Positions 26,271 through 39,186 of a DNA stretch of 64,000 bases are shown here, one piece after another. Position 1 is the stretch's first letter. Each line of letters begins with the position of its first letter. The notes under the pieces were generated by a model. The model was given only the letters and a program-made list of their open reading frames with translations. It was not told the origin of the DNA and did no database searches. Both the position numbers and the translations under genes were made by a program. Source of the stretch: Rhizoctonia solani (Eukaryota > Basidiomycota > Agaricomycetes > Cantharellales > Ceratobasidiaceae); contig NC_057372.1 of NCBI RefSeq assembly GCF_016906535.1, forward strand, positions 2,275,501 through 2,339,500, read 5' to 3'.

Positions 26271-28357
26271 ATGTCCACTGCAGTCGACGAGAAGCACAGC
26301 GCATCATCCAGCTCGTCTGCCAACAATGTCCCAGCTGGCAAGAATCCCAATGCTATGACCTATGACGAGAGGCGGCGAGCAGCCCTGCGCGAGGTTGATG
26401 AAGCCAAGTTTTCGTACGTCCTTGGCATCACCCATATCCTCTCCTTTTAGGCTAACGAGTTTATTTATCTAGACGGTTTCACGTAAAGGCATGCCTAGTT
26501 GCTGGTGTTGGTTTCTTCACCGATGCATATGATATTTTCGCCATCAACATTGCGGCAACTATGTTGGGCTTTGTCTACGGCAAGGGAGGTGCCCTCAACG
26601 CCAACCAGGACCTCGGTGTCAAGGTTGCCACTCCTGTCGGCACACTGGTTGGTCAGCTTTTATTTGGTTGGCTCGCAGATGTTGTCGGTCGTAAGAAAAT
26701 GTATGGTGTCGAGTTGATGATCAGTGAGTGCCGATTTTAATTTTGCTCAACCTGAGTTAATTTTGGCGTAGTCATCGTAGGAACGTTTGCCCAGGCTTTG
26801 TCCGGCTCTGGCCTGCGGTCGGTATTGTCGGTGCAATTATCGTCTGGCGTTTCATCATGGGTGTCGGTATTGGTGGTGACGTGAGTTACGCGTATTATTT
26901 TCTCATACAGCACACTTACATGCAATTAGTATCCGCTCTCTGCAGTTATTACCTCCGAGTTTGCTGCTACTCGTATTCGTGGCCGTATGATGACCGCTGT
27001 CTTTGCTATGCAGGGTTTCGGTAATTTTAGTAAGCAGTTACATATCATCCTGTTAGGATTCCCCTAACCATACTTTAGCCGCTGCTCTTGTCGCACTTAT
27101 TGTCACCGAGGCATACAAATCCAGTATCATCAATGGACCTGCAGACCTCCACAAGATTGACTACTGCTGGCGCATTCTCATTGGCCTTGGTGCTGTTCCC
27201 GGCTGCGTTGCCCTCTACTTCCGTCTCACCATCCCCGAAACCCCTCGTTTACTATGGATATCGAACGCAACGTTGCTCAGGCTGCCAACGACGTCAGCAT
27301 CGTTGTGACCAACGCCAAATACAAGCACGATCCCGATGCAGTTATCGAGCGTGTTCAGGCTCCCAAGGCTTCATGGGCTGATTTCAGTAGGCATTTCGGC
27401 CAATGGAAGAATTTCAAGGTCCTATTGGTGCTGCCTATGCTTGGTTCGCGCTCGATGTTGCATTTTATGGTCTTGGGCTTAATTCATCGATTGTGCTCAC
27501 TGCCATCGGCTTTGGTAACAGTACCAATGGTAACAAGCAAGTTGGTGCCTACGAGACCTTACACAACGTCTCTGTTGGTAACTTGATCTTGTCTGCTGGT
27601 GGACTCATTCCTGGATACTGGGTCACCTTCTTGTTTGTTGATTCCTGGGGCCGCAAGCCTATTCAACTTTTGGGCTTCACTATGCTTACCAGTACGTTTC
27701 ATTCCGATCACGGCAGAATAGATCTCTGACCGATTTTTTCAGTCATCTTCATTTGCATGGGTTTCGGCTACGACAAGATGATCCACACCACCAGCGCCGC
27801 CAAGAAGGCATTTGTGTTCCTATACTGGTAATAATCCCGTCATCTAACAAACTAGAAACGAACTAATTACTTAAACAGCTTTGCCAACTTCTTCCAAAAC
27901 TTTGGTCCCAATACCACTACCTTCATTGTCCCCGGCGAGGCCTTCCCCACTCGCTACCGCTCCACCGCGCATGGTATCTCAGCCGCTTCTGGGAAGCTTG
28001 GCGCTATTATCGCCCAAGTCGGTTTCGCTCGGCTTAGGGATATTGGTGGCAAGAACGCATTCATCAAGCATATCCTTGAGATTTTTGCCTTGTTCATGTT
28101 GACTGGTCTATTCGCGACATTCCTCATCCCCGAGACCAAGGGTCGTACCCTCGAAGGTTCGTTTCCCTGCCTTGCTGTTAACATAAGTAATCCTGAAAGT
28201 ATTTCGATATATAGATCTTTCCAACGAGTCACAAGATGGATTCGTCTCAGGAGGCGCTGGTCCTCTGGAGCTTCGGGACGGCGTTGTGGTCGATCCTCGC
28301 ACCGATCGCCCAGTTGGTGTTGTACAACCTGTACAGGGAGCTAACGCTCAATACTAG
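26271..28357 (+). CDS. High-affinity inorganic phosphate transporter, PHO84-like MFS
   Basis: Plasma-membrane H+/phosphate symporter family (PHS). ATG at 26271; the cytosolic N-terminus has [20 protein letters not shown]. Then [18 protein letters not shown] (TM1), [19 protein letters not shown] (the GxLADxxGRK loop), [19 protein letters not shown], a long central loop, and [20 protein letters not shown] with DSWGRKPIQ. The C-terminal half has [39 protein letters not shown] and PETKGRTLE. Many short introns are in phase. Three one-base gaps are needed at about 26812 (CC), 27248 (TTT) and 27423 to keep the family sequence. Each lies in or beside a short run, so mis-assembly is favoured over gene loss. 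Confidence 0.92.
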
Positions 28358-28887
28358 CTAGTCTCATAAAACGGTAGAATCTCGTTTTTTCCATTATTAT
28401 TCTTCCACCACTTGATATGCCTGCTATTTTGATACCGTGTTTGTAATCTAATATACACAGGATTATATAAACATTTTCACTCCAAATTTTAGCAGCCTGC
28501 TCTAGTAGTTCACTCATAAGAAGGCAAGCGAGGCCGTTGCTATATTACCTGAGTACCACCAATGACGCCAACCGACAAGGGTTGTGGTAAATTTAAACCT
28601 AGGCCTAACTTGGCTTCTACCATCAGCTATCGGCCATCGACCGAACCAAGTCCGGCCATCGGGATTTCATTATGCTCTTCGGACCTGACTTCCTATCAGT
28701 TTATCTCTTTCCCGTACACGGTTCTTGACAGGACCGCTCCCGCTCGGCTTCGGATACGTAATATTGGAGCTCTATTTGGATAAATTACACGGTGGTAATT
28801 TCCAGCTACAACGACCACAAGTCCGAAAAGTAAGAGCAGGTTAAATAGAACACTAGCGTCTTGTAACATTTGAACGACGCGTTAAGC
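28358..28887. other. Gene-free stretch
   Basis: 3' end of the phosphate transporter and upstream region of the next MFS gene. Short open frames only; no motif was recognised. Confidence 0.45.
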
Positions 28888-30954
28888 ATGGACTCCAAAG
28901 TGACTCTCGAGGGCTCGGTACCAATCACCCCCACCGTATCTCTGGATCATGATCCTCGACGAGAGAGCGTCGAGATGACCGTGTTCAACAGGTCACATAC
29001 CGAGGCAGACCAAATCAATTCACCCAAAGATACAATCGTCTCAACTCACTTAGATGATACTGCCGCGCATCGCAAGGAAATGATCGCGATGGCAGCAGTA
29101 TGCTGGACACAATTCATGGTATTTTTTTTATTCGGTGTTTTCATGGGTCGGATATTTACCATATGCGGATAGGCAGGTTGGAATGATGGTACGCTTGGCC
29201 CTTTAATCCCAACTATTCAGGAGCACTTTCATGCGAGTAACTCAGTGGCTCAAAACCACATTTAACCGCTAACTAATAACTTTAGATTGGGTTTATGATT
29301 GTTTCTATGCTCTTCGTGTCCGCATGTTGCGGTTATATTATCGGAGCTATTGCCGTGATCTATTTTACAGACAGATTTGGGTTTGGTCGAGTGCTTATAG
29401 GAGGTTCGCTCTTTCAAATCGTTGCCTATTCTATCTTAAGCACTACACCACCTTTTCCTGCCATGTGTGTGGCATTAACGATCAACGGGATTGGCATGAG
29501 CCTCCAGAATGCACAGACGAGTTCCCTGGTTATTTCATTGACCAGGAATCCGGGTACAAAAATGGGAATGATGCATGCGGCCTACGGTGTGTTATGATGA
29601 ACATATAATCAAAGCATGGACTTGTTAACAATATTGGCGTCTTATGTTTTTAGGCGCTGGGGCATGTGTTTCACCACTGATTGCTACACAGTTTTCTCAA
29701 ATGCCGCGATGGTCATTTTATTTCCTCGTCTCTCTCGGTCTCGCGGTATCCAACACTGTTTCACAATCTCTCGTATTTGGTTTCCGCACTCTCCCAGAGA
29801 TGCTTACGAGCTTTGGAATTCCCGAAGTGGTGCATACAGCCGATTCGACTCAAACGAGCAAATATAGACAAATCCTGAACATAAAGGTTATATATGTCTT
29901 GGCCTTCTTTGCATTGCTGTACGTTGGAACTGAGGTCACTATCGGAGGTAAGGCTATATCTAGCACGTACGAAACCAATAATAATAAATCGCATACCCAG
30001 GCTGGATTGTTACTTTCTTGATCGAGAATCGTGGGGGAGGGTCTTCATCTGGATACGTATCAAGGTAATGATCTCATATATAATGGGATCGGGGTCATTG
30101 CTAAGTTTGAATTTGATTGTGTACAGTGGCTTCTTCGCAGGTATGCATGTGTTCCGAAAAGCGGCGCAGTGCTCCTATCTCAGTTTGAAACATCAGGCTT
30201 GATGCTCGGACGACTCGTACTCTTATGGGTGAACCAAAAGGTATGTTAAAGAGATTTCCGGTTGCTCAACTAATCAATGTTACAAGCTTGGAGAACGAAG
30301 GGCAGTTTACCTATATTCCTGTTTGATTATCGGCCTCGAATTCGTCGTTTGGTTCACGCCTTCGTTGGTCCTCAATGCTGTTGCCATTTCGATCGTTGGA
30401 CTATTACTAGGTTGGTAGCCGAGCTATCGAGCAGCGGTTGCTTGCTAATATTTTTATAGGGTATGCTGCTATATTACGTTATTTATGTGTTTGTCTGATC
30501 AAGTTCCAGTCCATTCTATCCTATTCTTATGAATCAGTCAGGTGGATTCGTACCTGCGTGGTGAGTACATAAGCTCAGAAGTAAATGTTCTCAATTGTTT
30601 ACCAAGTCCAAAGGCTTCTGACTGGGGCCATCAGTTGGATTGCAAGGTATGTGTATACAACCTGATACCTTTAATGAGGCTGATACGTGTATTCCAGCTC
30701 CGGGATGAGTGGATCCGCTATCTTTCCATTTATCACTGGTGTAATAGCCCAAAAAGTAGGAAACGTACCTATTTTGAATATGAAAACTGACAGGCGATTT
30801 TAGCATGGTGTGCAAGTCCTGCAACCTTTGTATGTTTGTTTTGAAACATCGATTATGTGTCCCGAGCTAATCTACTTTCAGGATTGTTGGCTTGTTGGGA
30901 ACTATGGTAGTAATATGGGCACTAATTCCTCGGGTTGGAAAAAAGAAGGAATAA
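28888..30954 (+). CDS. MFS transporter, BSC6/FucP-like group
   Basis: ATG at 28888; a cytosolic N-terminus of about 70 residues leads into TM1. Family signatures: GWNDGTLGPLIPTIQEHFH, FTDRFGFGRVLIGGS, MGMMHAAYGAGACVSPLIAT, VTFLIENRGGGSSSGYVSSG, LGRLVLLWVNQKLGERRAVY, PILMNQSGGFVPAW, SSGMSGSAIFPFITGVIAQK, HGVQVLQPL and a last helix ending IPRVGKKKE. These match basidiomycete 'bypass of stop codon 6'-like permeases; the substrate is unknown, although FucP relatives carry sugars. About twelve exons. One intron (29233-29285) appears to use a GC donor (GCGAGT). The junction near 30410 needs one more G to give GPFYPILMN in frame. Otherwise intact. Confidence 0.85.
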
Positions 30955-32995
30955 ATCTCAAAAGGACTAGTGCTGCTTTACTTGCGCATGTTTTGCCATA
31001 TTCGGCTATATTTTGTTTCAGTCTTATAGATTATGATTGTTTGATTAGAGATAGGCTAATCGCATACTTCAAATATCTTGCAATCACCTTGAAATGTCTT
31101 AGGTCGGAACCTGGCTTCCGTCCGCTGGATTATCCCAATTTGCGTACGATGCGTACACCCCCAAACTTAAGATGGAAATTGCTCAACGTAGGGAAGCTGA
31201 AACGATGTGTTAACTTTGTTCCTCCAGCTCACCCTGAGTGTCTTGTAAGGACAATATTCCTCAGGAGTGCTCCCGCTACCAGTATAGGGCGGAGAACATC
31301 TGGCTTGTGCTTGAATTTGAAGGCGATGCAATTGGTCCAAGGCAAGGTTCGGATTTGGCCCATGGATTGTTTGGGTCGAGATCGCTCCGTCGAATCTGCC
31401 CTGTGGCTTTTAGGGGCGCGTGCCACAAACCCATTACGAAATTCCCTGAAATTGATTGCACTCGTTTCTCAGTATCCGCTTACTGGGTACTACTGATCGG
31501 TCAACACCCCCGAAGGTGATCGATGGGAAGATCACGGATGCTTTTCGGTTCGTGATTAACCAAGCTGGTCCCGGATTACACAGGTGGAATACTGGCACCA
31601 AAATAGCGAGTACTGTAAATTGAATGCCGACGAATATGTGGATTCGACCCAGCGGACGTGACCGGCCGAAGATAGGGTTAACATAACGTCAATGTCGAGG
31701 GCTGCTCAACTCAAGTCGAAAAGGGAATATCGTTTGCCACCGAGCTGCAGTAGATCCCCCTGAAAACTTAATCGTTGCCCCATTAGAACATACTAGATGG
31801 CATCATTCCGTCCCAAGAAAACTAGAGATTGACTCCACAGTAAGGTCGGGTTCGCTTAATTCATCGGGCGGACTGAACCAGCTGCGATGCTTGCGCATTT
31901 CTGGAGGAATGTTGGGAGCTTCACTAATTCACATGGTTTTCGTTTCCGCAGGTAACGATGCCAGGTATCGCAACAAGTGGTAAAGTGTGAGTTCTATAAT
32001 ATTTTATAGTCAGCCCATTCCGATAATCCATGGTTTTGGTAGTTGGCTTTTCCATTAAGCGACTCGGAGAGTTCCAATCAATCTCTTAGTTTCGGCATCA
32101 CTGATGGTTGGAGGTTATTTTCGTGTACCCACGCCACTTATAACATTAATTCGGCCCTGTGATCACCTTCGGCAATTCTTGATCTTTGCTTTAGTCAAGT
32201 ACTGCTCTTAGCGAGGTGAAGGTACTAAAGCTTCTCTCATCTTTAGATACGCACGAAGAGAACCGATTAACTGTAACTTATTCGAGATCAGAGCTCTATT
32301 CCTGAACAGGTGCCCCTACTATAGGAGCTTGTACAGATGATCGATGAGTAAGTGTCAAATTCAAGAGAGTTACGAGCTTATACGCATTTTACGAAATAGT
32401 CGTAATGATATAGATACATCTCTCAGGCTAATCTAATTTACAGTCATCTACCCTCAGAATTAGTGCCGCCAATTGCATAGAGCTGCCAAAATATCTAACT
32501 TCCAGTATCTAAGGGAAGTCCGACTATCTATAACCGACCTGTGAAACCAGTGGTGTCTCAGTTATTCGCTTTTTCTCCATGATGCAACATTGCATATAGC
32601 CTATCTGGATCTACTGTGTTCTCGAGTCCTTCGACTTAGTGTTCGAATGCGTACGGTTACATTCTAAAAGATTTATATGCTAAACAACAACTGATTTCAG
32701 CGTCTGGAATCTGAATTGTCGGCACCCCAAAAATCTCATGAACATAATGGTGGATAACTATGTCCCGTTTAATACTGAGGGGTCGTGATGATGGCGAACT
32801 TGAACATGATTAGTTTCATGGGGATAAAATTATTCAATTTTATACAATCGGATTAGTAGCTTCAAGCACACAACTTGCCAAGTAGTGAAACTCATAAGAT
32901 TAATCAACGGAAGTGTACTTGGTCTGTGGAAGCTCCACATCACGTGATTTGATCAAATTATCCATGCGGCTCGGGGTTTGCAGAGGACATCGACG
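30955..32995. other. 2 kb stretch without a recognisable gene
   Basis: AT-rich. The largest open frame reads through the preceding gene to about 31496 and shows no family motif, though 31310-31490 has a protein-like composition (RIWPMDCLGRDRSVESALW). It could be a decayed exon. The right end carries the Mgm1 promoter. Nothing else could be supported. Confidence 0.4.
32940..32947. promoter_or_regulatory. Palindromic E-box TCACGTGA upstream of Mgm1
   Basis: An 8-base palindrome 49 bases before the Mgm1 ATG. bHLH factors of the Cbf1/Tye7/USF type bind this core. It is the only TCACGTGA I noticed in the window, although plain CACGTG occurs elsewhere. Its position near the start suggests a basal element; this is inference. 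Confidence 0.4.
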
Positions 32996-35900
32996 ATGCT
33001 TTTCTCTATAGGCTTCCGGCGTCGCGTCGCGAACATAATACGGCGAGGACAACCGCCAGCGGTCAATGTTCCACAACTACAGGCTACTTTGTCTACCTCC
33101 GCGCCACTCCGGCCGAGGTTGAACATTCCCGCTCAGCAGGTTGCCGATTCGATGCGCCAGATGCATGTACGCGCAATCTCTTACACAGCACTGCCACGCT
33201 TTGTGGCTCGGGCATTCAGAGTCCCTATTGCTGCTGGTACAGTTGGTGCTGGAGCTCTGGGATACGCAAACTACCGGTTTGAAGGTGCCTGCAGTCTTTC
33301 ATTAACCATTCTATATGTACATACTAATTTCGGCACAGAATTTCGCAAGACATCAACGGCATGGATCTCTGAAGCGCAGGAAACTGCATCTCAATTCTTG
33401 GGCTCTACATCCGAAACAGCATCAAAGTTATTTGGTACGGCATCCACAAGCGCATCTGGGTTATTGGAATCAGCTTCAGAAGGACTCGATGGCATAAAGG
33501 CTCAACTTGCATCAACGGAGCTACCCTCGTTCGAAACACCCCAGTTCATGAAGGATTTGATAGCGTCCATAGGCGAATCGAGGCAAGGCGAAGATGATCA
33601 AGGAAACACACCTCCAGGAGGCAACGATAATGCGTCTGCTGTCGCATTGGCTGCAGCTATTGCTGTCACGAGTTCTTCTCCCTCTGATTCAGATGTCAAA
33701 AGACGTTCTTCGGGTGGTGGCGCACTCATGAACCTTACCCGTAACCTCATCGAAGTTCGCTCGATCCTCCAGACGATTGATATGGGTGACGATCTCACTG
33801 TTCCTAGCATCGTAGTCATTGGAAGCCAAAGTTCTGGAAAGAGCTCTGTTCTAGAAGCAATTGTTGGTCACGAATTTTTGCCCAAGTAAGTATTTCTCGA
33901 AACAAAAACAGAGTATTGTTTTAAGTTCCATTCAGGGGTAATAATATGGTCACTCGTCGCCCCATCGAGTTAACGCTTGTTTGCACTCCGGATGCCGCCT
34001 CTGAATGGGCAGAATTCCCTGCTCTAAATTCAGGCCGTATTAGCGACTTTTCTGTTATTCAAAAACAACTCTACGATATGAATATGTCCGTTCCGGCTTC
34101 AGAATGCGTTTCTGACTCACCTATTCAGCTGAAGATCTGTGGTCCTAATATCCCCGACTTGACTATGATTGACCTTCCCGGATATATTCAACTTAGCTCC
34201 ATGGACCAACCCGAAGAACTTAAAGACAGAATTGCCGGGCTCGTAGAAAAGTATATTCGTCCTCCAAATATTATCCTGGCAGTATGCGCCGCTGATGTCG
34301 ATTTGGCCAATTCGCCTGCTCTCCGTGCATCTCGCAAGGTTGATCCACTGGGTCGTCGTACCATTGGTGTAGTTACCAAGATGGATCTCGTCCCGCCCGA
34401 ACAGGGGGCTACTATCCTCTCTGGAAACCGCTATCCTCTACATCTAGGTTACGTTGGAGTTGTTACCAAGCCTGGAAAAGGTGACTACTCGAGCCCCAAG
34501 AGCGGCCAGCCTTTGCTCATGGGTGCTGTCCAGCACCGAGAGGACGCTTTCTTTGGCTCGAATCGCGAACATTACACCGGCAGTCTCATGGTTGGAACCG
34601 ATACTCTACGCAATCGGCTCGAAGATGTGCTCAAATCGTCACTGTCAGGAGAGCTTCACAATATCACTAATCGTGTACAACGCGGACTTGAGGAAGCATC
34701 GTATCAGTTCAAGGTACAATATAACGATCGCCGCGTTTCCGCAGAATCATATGTTGCCGAATTGATGGACCAGCTCAAGGCGAATTTCAAGGAAGCAAGT
34801 GCTCAATTCTCGAAACCTCAGGTTAGGGCGAAACTCAAGGCAATGCTGGACGATCGCGTACTCGGAGTTCTCGAACAGATGTATTGGACCGACCCTCGCG
34901 CGGAGGAGCTCAATAAGCTTACGGCTGATGCGCGCATCCCCAACGCGGCGGCTCTCGATACATACTGGCGCTACAAGCTTGAGGCTGCTTCTTCTTTGCT
35001 AACCAAATCCGGCGTTGGACGCGATGCGACTGCGATGGTCGCTGACGGTATCAAAGGTCTCATCGATGCACTTGCTGGAACTTCCGGTACTGGCCCCTTC
35101 ACCCACCACCCCGGCGCTGCAGCCCGTCTTGAAGAACTTGCCCACGAAATCCTGCGTAGTCGCTTGTCCATTACCGCTGACCAGGTCGAAAATGCCATCA
35201 AGCCGTTCAAGTACGAGGTCGAGGTCGATCCTAACGAATGGGAGCATGGTCGCGAAGGAGCGGTTGCAGCCCTCGAGAAGGAACAGGTTTTATGCACCGA
35301 AAAGCTCAGTGCAATCAAAAGTCGGGTTGGTGGGAACAGAAGGCTGAACCAGCTTCTTACATACGTAAAGAATTTAGAGGCTCAGGAACGAGAAATTGCT
35401 GCTAGGATGGCCATGAAACGAGATTCGGGCCAGGAAGTTGAGCAAGAGGTTCCTTCAATCATTGATAATTACCGGTACAACCCTGCCCATGTGATTGATG
35501 GTGAGTGTTCAACGTTGAATATTGGTGAGCTTTCGCTCAAGTATCTATGGTTTGAAAAGCCCGTCATGCTCAGCTTTATATGGATCGAATTGCGATACTG
35601 AAAGTTCGTACTGCTATTCTCAAAGGCAAGAGGTGCCGCACTGGGTTGGAAAACGATGCGTTCTGTCCGGAAGCCTTCTTAAATGCTGTGGCGCAAAAGC
35701 TCGCATACACTTCCGCAATGTTCCTGAATATAGAGCTACTTGATCATTTCTTTTATCAGGTAAGTATTGAATAGCACAAAGTAGCGTGCACTTCTATCGT
35801 TCACATGGCTGATGGCTCCACAGTTCCCACGTGAAATCGACTCCCGGTTGATGTATGATCTCGACCGTAATGAGATCGTGAAGTTTGCTAGGCAGAACCC

Positions 35901-36094
35901 GAATATTAAGGCGCACTTGGATCTACAGGAAAAGAAGGATAAACTCGAAACAGTATGTACTCATCCATTTTATTGAGTTGCGGGATTAATCCTGCGAATA
36001 GGTGCTTTCAAAGTTACAAGCAATTGCCAGCATGCGCGGCGAATCCGAGACACGTCCAAGAAGGCAAGCTGGGCTCTTCAGAAGCTTCATCTAA
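32996..36094 (+). CDS. MGM1: Mitochondrial inner-membrane dynamin-like GTPase Mgm1/OPA1
   Basis: Drives inner-membrane fusion and cristae shape. ATG at 32996. Order: Arg-rich presequence ([18 protein letters not shown]), first TM ([19 protein letters not shown]), Ala/Ser coiled stretch, then an Ala-rich segment ([17 protein letters not shown]) resembling the rhomboid (Pcp1) cleavage region. The GTPase domain has G1 GSQSSGKSS, switch [12 protein letters not shown]3 DLPG and G4 TKMD; stalk and bundle helices follow, and the protein ends GLFRSFI. Introns: about 33284-33340, 33887-33936, 35501-35570 (this junction misses phase by one base), then two in the 3' part. A 15-codon uORF (ATG at 32964) overlaps the start. 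Length and domain order are normal for fungal Mgm1. Confidence 0.95.
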
Positions 36095-36386
36095 GTTCAA
36101 TGCGATGGAACAACAAGACAAGCGAGTGAGCCCAAGTGTACCGGAATGGGCGAATTATTTAATGGGATGGTTTTTACTTGGTACCACTACTCCTATATTT
36201 TGTTTGCTAGGGCGGCGCCCTAGTATATGCCACTCAAGTTAGAAAATCACAGATACAAAACGAATATGAACGTGTACGCCATTGATACGATTATGATGAA
36301 TACACAAATGCACAGTTGAGACAGCGGGATTAGATAAATAAAAGCGTAGCCAGATCAAGTTTAGCTAACACGCGATATCTAATATC

Positions 36387-39186
36387 TTAATTTTCTTCAA
36401 GCATCGCACTTATTCGATTAATAAGTGCTGAGTATCCATTGGCCGAGGAAGGGTCGAGTGATTGAATGCGTTTTAATACTCCTGGCCATGTAGAGTATGG
36501 CGGAGGCATCCTACGCGTCTGAACCACAAATGTAAAATGTTCCATCCCGCCCAAGTGGACGAATTTCACGGTATTATGACCTTCCCGAATAAAGTCACTG
36601 ATATCCACTGATTGATTTGGCTCAATCTGCGCACCTGGTGTCAGGAGCAATTGAGATGACTCGTAGTATGAGACTTACAAACGGCGGCGGGGAGAGGAAT
36701 AATCGCACGTTACGATCCTTGACCTCGTCCTCCGCATTTATAAATGCCCATAATATGCCCCCGTCCGGCCAAGTTCGGGTTTGTGCGTTTGGTGTAAGCT
36801 CGTGTAGACCTTTACCCTCTGGTGAATGAAATGCATCCTTTGAATAGCATGCAAGTTCGACCGTTATCAAGTCCCCGTGAGAACTAAAAATACATTAGGC
36901 TGATAATAGTAAGGCAAAGTGGGCCACATACCCTGCTGGTGTCACAAATCGGGCTCTCCACCGCTCCAGAGAAGCCATTATGGCCGGTGAGATCGAAAAC
37001 TCTACAGTTTCGGAGCTCAATCTCATAGCACCGGTTACGGAGCAGAATAATGTCGGTGGTTCTTTCGGGGGCTCCCGCACATCTATATGTGGGAGGTGTA
37101 TTTTGTGGCTCGATTGTACCAATCTGTTCTTGTAATGATCCACTATCCTACGAGCGTGCCCCATTTTATTGTATATGTCAATCACCTCCTGGTCGCTCAT
37201 TTGATCGAATCGCTTTTCTACTGCGTCACGCGTTTCAGAAGGTTGTATTGAGAGATAGTGGGCAATTAAAGGTTCTTTTGCCTTCTGGCGTATGTCAGCC
37301 CGAATATGTGGAGGCAATGGGCTGGAGCTAGCGACAAGCTGGGTCTAATGGCGTAAGTAAGCCAATCTCATGCTGAAAAAAACCATTTTACCTGGTGATT
37401 CACGACAGATACGGGATATGAGACGGATGAAGGTTGAAACGTTTGGGGTTTTGTTGGCTTTATCTGACCGAAAGACCCTGTAGGCTTATCGTCAGGCTGC
37501 TCGGATTGCCTGATTGACCCAGTTGGTTCAGATGGGTCCAATTCATCCACTTCCATTTCGTCATCGCTGTACTGTATGTCGATAACATCCTCATCCAGTG
37601 ACAGCAGAGCAGGTTCGGTTGATGACTGCTTGGGCAGTTCGATAGGGTTAGGACTAGTCGCTTCCCCGTCACCGAGTTCTTCAATATCAATAATATCCTC
37701 CATTGAAGATTCATGGTGCTTCGGGGGTTGGACGTTTTCATGACTGGCGGGTAGTGTCCGAGTACTGGTATCCTCTACTTCGAATCCAGGAGCACCGGGC
37801 AAGAGTTCCTTCGGCTGAGCTATTGAAGGTCCTCCGGACTCGCCGATATTTGGCCCAGCTGGGGTGTCCTGATCGTTTACCGGGACCGCTTGAGTTTCTG
37901 GAGCATTTGCAGAACCGGGCTTGGGCAAATCCTCCAAGTGAGCATCGTGGCTCTCCGCTTGTATTGAATCTTCGCCTTGCCACTCTGATCGATCCAACGC
38001 TTCGAGTTCATCCCAATTAAGGTTGAGGTCCCAATCTTGTTCCTCGGAAAGTAGAGCGCCTGGTATAGTATCCGAAGCGGGAACAAGAACGGCGTCTGTA
38101 ACTGGCTGCATGATAGGTGGCGTTGCCGATTGCTTGGTGAGTGTACCTTGGGTCTCAACCTGAGATTTAGTCTGAGATGGTGCCGAGAGATGAGGTAGCT
38201 GAGGTAGCTGCATTCCACTGATCGCCTGTGGTGTTGTGTGATTCGAATTTATTATGGGTCTCACTAGAACCATATTATCCGCTGGGAGTGAACTTGTGCG
38301 TACGGCATTGTCTGGTTGAGTGTATGGTCGCATATGCGGAACCTCAACCCCACCCTGATCAGCATAACCTTGAGAAGCCGTACGAGGTGGCGCCGGTATT
38401 GTTTGAAAGTTGGCAGGTACAGCAGACATATGTTGCTGTTGCTGTTGTTGCGGAGGGATAGAATCTTGTGCTGATTGTGAGGTAGACCCACGACGTTGCT
38501 CCATCGGAATGCCTCGAACTTCCCCAAGCCTACGTCTGAAACTATAAAGCCCATTGTAAAGTATTTTACCTCGATCTTGAATAAGGGTGAGTAAGTAATA
38601 CCAACATACCCTGACGAACAAAACTGGACTCACTAAGGGGATCTTGGTCCGCTGGCGTATTATATCTGCTTTGACGGTGCGGAGGGAACGCTATTTCGAT
38701 TAATTTGATGTAATCTTGGCTATGCGATATGCCATTCCGTAAATACGCCAACGACAGCCGTTCAGTTGCGCTAGGGGTTACTCACAGCAAATATTCAAAC
38801 TCCTTTTCACTGGCTCTCACCCAATTTGGCTCAGGGATCTGGCTCCGGACGGTGTCTACCGCTCGGACCGAGTCGAAGACAGCCTGTGTTCACGTCGGTT
38901 AGTAATGATATCGCTTGAAATATGAAAACAAGATACTGACCTCCAGCATGCTAACAATCTCCGGGCGAGCTTGCTGGTAGTAGGCACGGTCGTCAGTGAC
39001 CCATACCGTTAGAGCAGAGACGGTCTTTCTCCAGTCTTGTATACGCTTAACCAGGCTGGCATGATCTCCAAGGACGGTGCGAGGCTTAAGAGTCAACTCT
39101 TCGATAGTCTTTCGAAAAGAGCGAAAGGTAGCCAGATTTGCCTGGTGGACACTATCCGATGTTCCACGACCAGAAGAGCTCGACAT
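36387..39186 (-). CDS. PINIT-like protein with SUMO-interacting motifs
   Basis: Multi-exon gene, start codon at 39184-39186 and stop at 36387-36389. The N-terminus is a short helical domain (TFRSFRKTIEELTLKPRTVL, PNWVRASEKEFEYLL). It is followed by a Gln/Pro-rich disordered region with a QQQQQQ run, then an acidic region with two typical SIMs (EDIIDIEELGD and DEDVIDIQYSDDE). The C-terminus is helical (PLPPHIRADIRQKAKEPLIA), then a beta domain: AMRLSSETVEFSIS, DLITVELACYSKD, VRLFLSPPP, QSVDISDFIREGHNTVKFVH, MEHFTFVVQ. The spacing of DIS..I..GxNTVxF..G...FTFVV resembles the PINIT domain of Siz/PIAS SUMO ligases, but no SP-RING Cys/His set follows. Inferred: SUMO-pathway adaptor. One junction near 36675 needs an extra base. 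Confidence 0.65.

Noticed and set aside
30410..30520. One-nucleotide micro-exon in the MFS gene
   Set aside because: A single G between two introns would fix the phase, but a GGG read as GG explains it more simply and fits the window-wide pattern.
26271..30954. Phosphate transporter and MFS gene as a tandem duplication
   Set aside because: Both are MFS and on the same strand, but they belong to different families with different exon structures and no shared motifs beyond the superfamily.
30810..31228. First part of a 228-codon open frame after the MFS gene
   Set aside because: It begins inside the last MFS exons and intron in another frame; only the distal part looks protein-like, and that is listed separately with low interest.
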